This document shows positions 60,095 through 64,000 of a stretch of DNA of 64,000 bases, in pieces. Source of the stretch: Nocardia cerradoensis NBRC 101014 (GTDB taxonomy: Bacteria > Actinomycetota > Actinomycetes > Mycobacteriales > Mycobacteriaceae); assembly GCF_000308535.1 (NCBI RefSeq), contig NZ_BAFW01000387.1, positions 23,116 through 87,115 of the forward strand. Reading direction: 5' to 3'. A model generated the notes under the pieces. The model saw only the letters and a program-made list of their open reading frames with translations, was not told the origin of the DNA and searched no databases. A program made the position numbers and the translations under genes. The stretch's first letter is position 1. Every line of letters starts with the position of its first letter.

Positions 60095-60210
60095 CACCCG
60101 GTCGGCGCAGCGAGTCGCTGTGCGATTGTCGCTCACTGTGGTCGGTGATGTGCGGGACACCCGCGCCCGGCCGGCACAGCGAACTGCTCGCGCGATTGTC
60201 GCTCACTGTG
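60095..60210. repeat. Two imperfect direct repeats between ABC importer genes
   Basis: A unit of about 46 bases occurs at 60095-60140 and again at 60164-60210. The last 19 bases, GCGATTGTCGCTCACTGTG, are identical in both (60122-60140 and 60192-60210) with a 70-base period; the rest differs by several substitutions. The second copy overlaps the last codons and stop of the binding-protein gene. It looks like a small dispersed element inserted between genes. Confidence 0.65.
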
Positions 60211-61525
60211 CCTCCAAAAGATCGTTGATCTGTCCCGCGAGGCCCCGCTTGAACCACTCCGCGGAGGCGGCACCGCGAAACACGTGGTCGTAGCCCTGTT
60301 CGATGACCGCGTCGACGCGGGGCCACGCGGGTGTGACCGGCAGATTGTTGGCGTGATCGCCGCCGTGGAACACCTCGAGGTTGTGCACTCTCTCGTGCGC
60401 CTGCGCGAACCCGTCCGAGGCGAGGGCCGATTTCAATGCGGGAACGAACAACCCCGACTTCGCGATGACCGCCTGACCGACGGGTCCGGTGGCGAATTTG
60501 ACGAATTCCCAGGCCTGTTCCTTGCGCGGGCTGTCGGCCGCGATGGACAGGCCGGTGGTGCCGATATCGGAGCGAGCGGCGGTACCGCGCGGGCCGACCG
60601 GCAGCACCGTGACGTCGAAGTCGAGGTCCGGCTGACCGGTGTAGGCGCTGTACATCCAATGCCCGGACAACGCCATCGCGGCCTTGCCCTGGGCGAACAT
60701 ATCCGACGACGAAAGCGATTGCTGGAATTCGATTCTCGGCATCACCCGGTGCCGGGTCGACAGGTCGGTGTAGAACTGCACGCCCTCGATGAAGGCGTCG
60801 TCGTCGATATTGGTGCGGGTCGGGTCGATGGACGGGCTGAACCATTCCACGCCGTTGTTCATGCCGAAACAACTGGCGGAGTAGTACACGGTCCAGGGAT
60901 CCACGAATCCCCACTGAACGACGTCGCCGGAGCTGTCGCGTCTGGTCAACGCCCGTGCGGCATCGAGGAATTCGTCGAAACTCCAGGCGTCCTCCCAGCG
61001 CGCGGGCGGCGGTGCGAGCTTGGCGTCGGCGAAGAGTTTCTTGTTGTAGTACAGGAAGATTCCGGCCCACTGCTCGGGTAGCGCGTGCTGCGCGTTCTTG
61101 TAGCGGAAGGTGTTGTACAGCGCCGTCGAACTGTCCTTCTTCAGCTCGGCCGCGTACGCCGGGTCCTTGTCGAGAATCGTGTCGAGATTTTCGAAGATGC
61201 CGCGTTCGGCGAGGAAGGAATAGGACAGGTCCCACGACATCAGCACGTCCGGACACTTGCCGCCCGCGCAGTAGGTGAGGATCTGGGTCTGCGGATCGGG
61301 GCCCGACATCTGAGTGCGGATCTTGATGTCCGGATGCAGCTTGCGGAACTCGTCGATGATCGTCAGCCGGACCTTCGCCTCATCGGGTTTGGCCTGGAAG
61401 AAGAAGGTGAGCGCATCGTCGTCGTGGTCACCGCAGCCGGTGATCGAGGAAGCGGCCACTGCCGCGCCGGCGGCCGCCGCACCGCGCAGGAGTGTGCGCC
61501 GGTCGAACCTTCGAGATGATGCCAC
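60203..61525 (-). CDS. Extracellular sugar-binding lipoprotein of an ABC importer
   Basis: The 440-residue protein has a Tat-type signal with arginine pairs (SSRRFDRRTLLRG near residues 3-15) and a lipobox ending at Cys31 (ITGC), so it should be exported folded and lipid-anchored. The mature part is an MBP/UgpB-type solute-binding protein (DVLMSWDLSYSFLAERGIFENLD, then GKAAMALSGHWMY). It is the substrate-binding component for the two permeases downstream; the ligand is probably an oligosaccharide or polyol. GTG start at 61525. Confidence 0.88.
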   Translation of the reverse strand: MASSRRFDRRTLLRGAAAAGAAVAASSITGCGDHDDDALTFFFQAKPDEAKVRLTIIDEFRKLHPDIKIRTQMSGPDPQTQILTYCAGGKCPDVLMSWDLSYSFLAERGIFENLDTILDKDPAYAAELKKDSSTALYNTFRYKNAQHALPEQWAGIFLYYNKKLFADAKLAPPPARWEDAWSFDEFLDAARALTRRDSSGDVVQWGFVDPWTVYYSASCFGMNNGVEWFSPSIDPTRTNIDDDAFIEGVQFYTDLSTRHRVMPRIEFQQSLSSSDMFAQGKAAMALSGHWMYSAYTGQPDLDFDVTVLPVGPRGTAARSDIGTTGLSIAADSPRKEQAWEFVKFATGPVGQAVIAKSGLFVPALKSALASDGFAQAHERVHNLEVFHGGDHANNLPVTPAWPRVDAVIEQGYDHVFRGAASAEWFKRGLAGQINDLLEAQ

Positions 61526-61753
61526 CCACGCCCCCGTTCGGTTACAGCAAGCGAATTTCTTTGCCGACGAACGTAATACCGCAGGGGCCTCTGCGTCCGG
61601 AAAACACACCAGAGACCGGTCGAACGCCTCTGTGCCTCGTGATCGAGCCGGACCCGCCGCAAATACAGGACCTGTCGGTCAAAAACTGCTCCACCCCCTC
61701 GATGCTCGCGCGCGGCATACTGGAGACACAGCGCCGACTTCGGGAGTATCGAG

Positions 61754-62137
61754 ATGGCAACCAACGGGCCTTTCGGGATCGATCCGGAAGAATTCGAGCG
61801 CGCTCTGCGCGAGGCCGAAATCGAGGTTCGCGACCTGCTCGGAAAGGCCGCCGGATACCTCGACCGCACCACCGTGAATTCGCTGACGTCGCTGTTCGGT
61901 CAGTTCGTTCGGCCGGACCACACGCGATCGCCGGAACCGGACGACGCGACGACCGGGGAGACCGGCAGCGGGGTATGGGCCGTCTACAGCGTCGACGATG
62001 CCGGTGAGGCCCGGGTCGAGCAGGTATTCCCGACCGAACTCGAGGCCCTGCGCGCGCACCGCGACAACACCGACGAACGCCGCAAGGTGCGATTCCTGCC
62101 CTACGGCGTCCCCACCAGCGTGCTCGACCAGACCTGA
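61754..62137 (+). CDS. Conserved actinobacterial protein of unknown function
   Basis: The 127-residue protein has an acidic N-terminal helix region and a compact C-terminal domain GVWAVYSVDDAGEARVEQVFPTELEALRAHRD followed by RKVRFLPYGVP. This latter part recurs in actinobacterial hypotheticals. No catalytic pattern is seen. The ATG is preceded by GGGAGTATCGAG. Confidence 0.6.
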   Translation: MATNGPFGIDPEEFERALREAEIEVRDLLGKAAGYLDRTTVNSLTSLFGQFVRPDHTRSPEPDDATTGETGSGVWAVYSVDDAGEARVEQVFPTELEALRAHRDNTDERRKVRFLPYGVPTSVLDQT

Positions 62138-62429
62138 GAGCGCTGAACCGATCGCGGTTCGCACACTGTGCGGACGCGATGAATGTTACTTGTGCGATCA
62201 ACCGGGGGTCTGCGGTACCTGGATGCCGAAAACAGGTACGGGCATAGGTAGATCTCCCGTCGCTGATCGTGTGCCGGCGAAGCAGGCTGTGGGGGACAGA
62301 TCGCACACTACTGCTCGGGGTCGACATGAATGCACAGCAGCGGCAGAGAAGCCGTTCCGGCGCGATCCGCGGTGCGAGTTCCGGGGATCTCCTCACGACA
62401 ATCGGTGTCGAACGCCCCGGAGCCCGGCA
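62138..62429. other. Intergenic stretch, no gene seen
   Basis: About 290 bases hold no convincing reading frame, hairpin or repeat. It separates two rightward genes and should contain a terminator for the first and a promoter for the second if that one is real. Confidence 0.4.
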
Positions 62430-62678
62430 GTGCTGACCCTCGCCGAGCGCGCTCGGCTGTCCCACGGTGATGTGCATGTGCGAATCTGGTTGGGCCGAAC
62501 GGCCTTCGACTATCGGGCGACCGTCGCGGCGGCGGTCACTCTGATTCACGACTGCCGCCGAAAGCGCTGGTGTGCGATCGAAGTATTCCTGCACGGGATC
62601 GAAGACGCACTCCCCGAAACGCGCTTGCCCAACGAACGATTGTTCCTGGACCCGCAACCACTTCGGCAGGACGCGTAG
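62430..62678 (+). CDS. Possible small protein
   Basis: The 82-residue frame starting at GTG 62430 reads VLTLAERARLSHGDVHVRIWLG and then helical and polar parts with two cysteines. Codon use is neighbour-like, but no ribosome site is obvious and no family is recognised. It is a candidate only. Confidence 0.3.
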   Translation: MLTLAERARLSHGDVHVRIWLGRTAFDYRATVAAAVTLIHDCRRKRWCAIEVFLHGIEDALPETRLPNERLFLDPQPLRQDA

Positions 62679-62727
62679 TCGCGCGGATAGCCGGAATTCG
62701 AGTGCTCGGCGATCGACGTTCGAACTG

Positions 62728-63222
62728 TCACGCTCGAGTTCTGTGTGGCGTCGCCGCGTTCGCCAGGGCGAGGGCTTGGGGGTCCTCGTCGGGTTGGCCG
62801 GTGCCGGTGGCGATCAGGTCACGCAGGCTCGTGTCGATGTAGAACGACCAGCCCTTGCGGCAGGCGTCGAAGCATTCGAACGCGGGGGTGAGGCCGACGT
62901 GGGTGAAGCGGAGTTCGGTGGTGTCGGCGCCGGGTGTGATCTCGAAACGGATCTCGGTGCCGTTCCACTCGGTCTGGTCGTCGACGAGGGTGAGCCGGGC
63001 GTCGAGGACACGCCACACGACGCGTTCGTGGGGGACGACCTCGGTGACCTCGATGGTGGCGCGATGGACGCCCGGCACCTCGTATGTGAAGACGTCTCCG
63101 GGCTTTTCGCTGCGTCCGGTGAGAGTTTTCGACCACCAGCCGCGCACGTCGAGCACGGCGTCGAAGAAGGTTTCGGGGGTTCGGTCGACGGTGAAGGTCG
63201 TCGAGAAATTCTGCTCGGTCAT
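62728..63222 (-). CDS. SRPBCC (AHSA1/START-like) protein
   Basis: The 164-residue protein has the AHSA1-type fold: TTFTVDRTPETFFDAVLDVRGWWSK at the start, then ATIEVTEVVPHERVVWRVLDA and GTEIRFEITPGADTTELRFTHVGL. It is a lipid or hydrophobic-ligand binding pocket with unknown ligand. It is divergent from the ArsR-SRPBCC pair, and the TCAACC palindromes lie between. Confidence 0.85.
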   Translation of the reverse strand: MTEQNFSTTFTVDRTPETFFDAVLDVRGWWSKTLTGRSEKPGDVFTYEVPGVHRATIEVTEVVPHERVVWRVLDARLTLVDDQTEWNGTEIRFEITPGADTTELRFTHVGLTPAFECFDACRKGWSFYIDTSLRDLIATGTGQPDEDPQALALANAATPHRTRA

Positions 63223-63261
63223 GGGTTTCTCCCTGAAGGGTGGGTGAATCGGCCGCGATAT

Positions 63262-63318
63262 TCAACCGATGGGTTGACAGTAGGTGGGCGCAGGCGGAAT
63301 AGTCAACCATGTGGTTGA
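63262..63318. promoter_or_regulatory. Two operators TCAACC-N4-GGTTGA
   Basis: TCAACC-GATG-GGTTGA lies at 63262-63277 and TCAACC-ATGT-GGTTGA at 63303-63318, both perfect palindromes with four-base spacers. The second one covers the proposed GTG start of the ArsR gene at 63311. They lie in the divergent promoter of the SRPBCC gene and the ArsR gene and are the likely ArsR sites. Confidence 0.75.
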
Positions 63319-63652
63319 TAATTCTTCGGAACAGCTCGACGTGGTGTTCCATGCGCTGTCGGACGCCACGCGCCGCTCGATGCTGCGCACCCTGGCGCGG
63401 CGCCAATGCAGTGTGGGTGAGCTCGCCGCCCCGTTCGACATCTCGCTCGCGGCCGCGTCCAAGCACATCAAGGTGCTCGAGCGGGCCGGGCTGGTGCGCC
63501 GCAACGTGCGCGGACGTACCCATCTGTGCCGGCTCGACCCGCGCCCGCTGCGAGAGTGCGCCGAATGGGTGAACTTCTACGAGCGCTTCTGGGGTGAGAG
63601 TCTCGACGCCCTGGAAGCCGCACTGCTACAGGAGGATTCGCGGGATGAGTGA
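63311..63652 (+). CDS. ArsR-family repressor
   Basis: The 113-residue winged-helix protein reads LDVVFHALSDATRRSMLRTLARRQCSVGELAAPFDISLAAASKHIKVLERAGLVRRNVRGRTHLCRLDP (split), the full ArsR DNA-binding domain; the metal-binding cysteine motif ELCVCDL is absent, as in the ArsR proteins that partner SRPBCC genes. The start could also be a GTG at 63284. It overlaps the next SRPBCC gene by eight bases. Confidence 0.85.
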   Translation: MVDNSSEQLDVVFHALSDATRRSMLRTLARRQCSVGELAAPFDISLAAASKHIKVLERAGLVRRNVRGRTHLCRLDPRPLRECAEWVNFYERFWGESLDALEAALLQEDSRDE

Positions 63653-64000
63653 CTACGGCGAGGTCGTCGAGCCGGGCACGGTTCGCATCGAACGATTACT
63701 GCCCGGGCCGATCGAACGGGTGTGGGCCTACCTGACCGACGTCGACAAGCGCGCGACCTGGCTGGCCGGCGGCCTGCTCGAACAGGCCACCGGCGGCCGG
63801 GTCGAACACCTGTTCCGGATCCATGAACTCACCGGCGAGGGCGACCCCGCCGAGGTGGCCGACCGCCGGCACGGCGAGGTGCTCGAATGGGAGCCCCCGC
63901 ATCGGCTGCGCCACACCTGGAGCACCGGCGGCGGCCTCGCCGACTCGGACGTGACCTTCGCGCTCGAGCAGGTCGCCGACAAAGTCCGGCTGACCGTCAT
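63645..64000 (+). CDS. SRPBCC-family protein (partial, runs off the window)
   Basis: The first 118 codons lie in the window. IERLLPGPIERVWAYLTDVDKRATWLAGG and LEWEPPHRLRHTWSTGG are AHSA1-type. Its ATGAGTGA start overlaps the ArsR stop, which marks a translationally coupled ArsR-SRPBCC pair. Substrate or ligand unknown. Confidence 0.85.
   Translation, partial: MSDYGEVVEPGTVRIERLLPGPIERVWAYLTDVDKRATWLAGGLLEQATGGRVEHLFRIHELTGEGDPAEVADRRHGEVLEWEPPHRLRHTWSTGGGLADSDVTFALEQVADKVRLTV

Noticed and set aside
60090..61256. A minus-strand frame extending upstream of the MalF permease through the binding-protein gene
   Set aside because: The upstream part is arginine-rich shadow sequence; the permease begins clearly at the ATG at 60089 with a normal first helix.
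1..64000. Insertion sequences, prophage, CRISPR arrays, tRNA and rRNA genes
   Set aside because: No transposase, integrase, phage structural protein, spaced repeat array or clover-leaf-like tRNA segment was recognised on either strand; a dedicated tRNA search was not possible.

Overview
The window looks like chromosome of a high-G+C, mycolate-type actinobacterium, most like Nocardia or Rhodococcus. Signs are the strong third-position G/C bias, frequent GTG starts, leaderless start codons, a deazaflavin (F420)-type oxidoreductase, a mycothiol-dependent-isomerase-type protein, FadA/FadB/FadE proteins of mycobacterial type and an MddA-like methyltransferase. No rRNA, tRNA, CRISPR array, insertion sequence or prophage was seen. 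The genus is an inference.

Region 1 (1-32.2 kb) is one large catabolic locus for an unidentified carbon source that is degraded as CoA thioesters. It holds two acyl-CoA dehydrogenase subunits, two hot-dog (MaoC-type) dehydratases, four intact short-chain dehydrogenases, a quinone-reductase-like MDR, an HSL-type esterase, two VOC proteins, an ABM monooxygenase-like protein with a flavin reductase, and a NIPSNAP protein. A long rightward operon from 15.8 kb then adds an amidohydrolase, an F420-type LLM oxidoreductase, a thiamine-diphosphate enzyme, an acyl-CoA synthetase, an aldehyde dehydrogenase, an enoyl-CoA hydratase, a thiolase-fold protein, a zinc alcohol dehydrogenase, an NTF2-like protein and a complete FadA/FadB/FadE beta-oxidation set. 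A 12-bp palindrome, TAGATCAATCTA, often followed by TC, stands before almost every transcription unit (195, 494, 9034, 11015, 14106, 14614, 15684). It also stands before a TetR-family gene at 14644, which is therefore the likely local repressor. Two decayed genes (an SDR with an out-of-frame internal deletion and an esterase 3' end) show that the locus has been rearranged.

Region 2 (34.4-41.8 kb) is a compact rightward operon for pentose metabolism: a GH43-like five-bladed-propeller protein, an L-fucose/L-arabinose-type isomerase, an FGGY kinase, a GH172 (DUF2961) family protein, a polyol/alcohol dehydrogenase and a xylulokinase. GH172 members are known to act on alpha-D-fructofuranosides and D-arabinofuranosides, and fucose-isomerase-type enzymes can convert D-arabinose to D-ribulose. 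A reasonable hypothesis is intracellular salvage of D-arabinofuranose, possibly from the organism's own arabinan. A sugar-type ABC importer (58.3-61.5 kb) and a DhaK/DhaL kinase pair (46.6-48.3 kb) lie further right.

Region 3 (42-64 kb) is a mixed accessory region: an MFS exporter divergent from an NTF2-HxlR pair, ArfB, an ABM-truncated haemoglobin fusion, a TetR/SDR divergon with a triple operator, secreted proteins, a VapBC-type toxin-antitoxin pair, an MddA-like membrane methyltransferase, and an ArsR/SRPBCC locus that runs off the right edge. Several promoters here place a TANNNT -10 box exactly six bases before the start codon, which points to leaderless transcripts.
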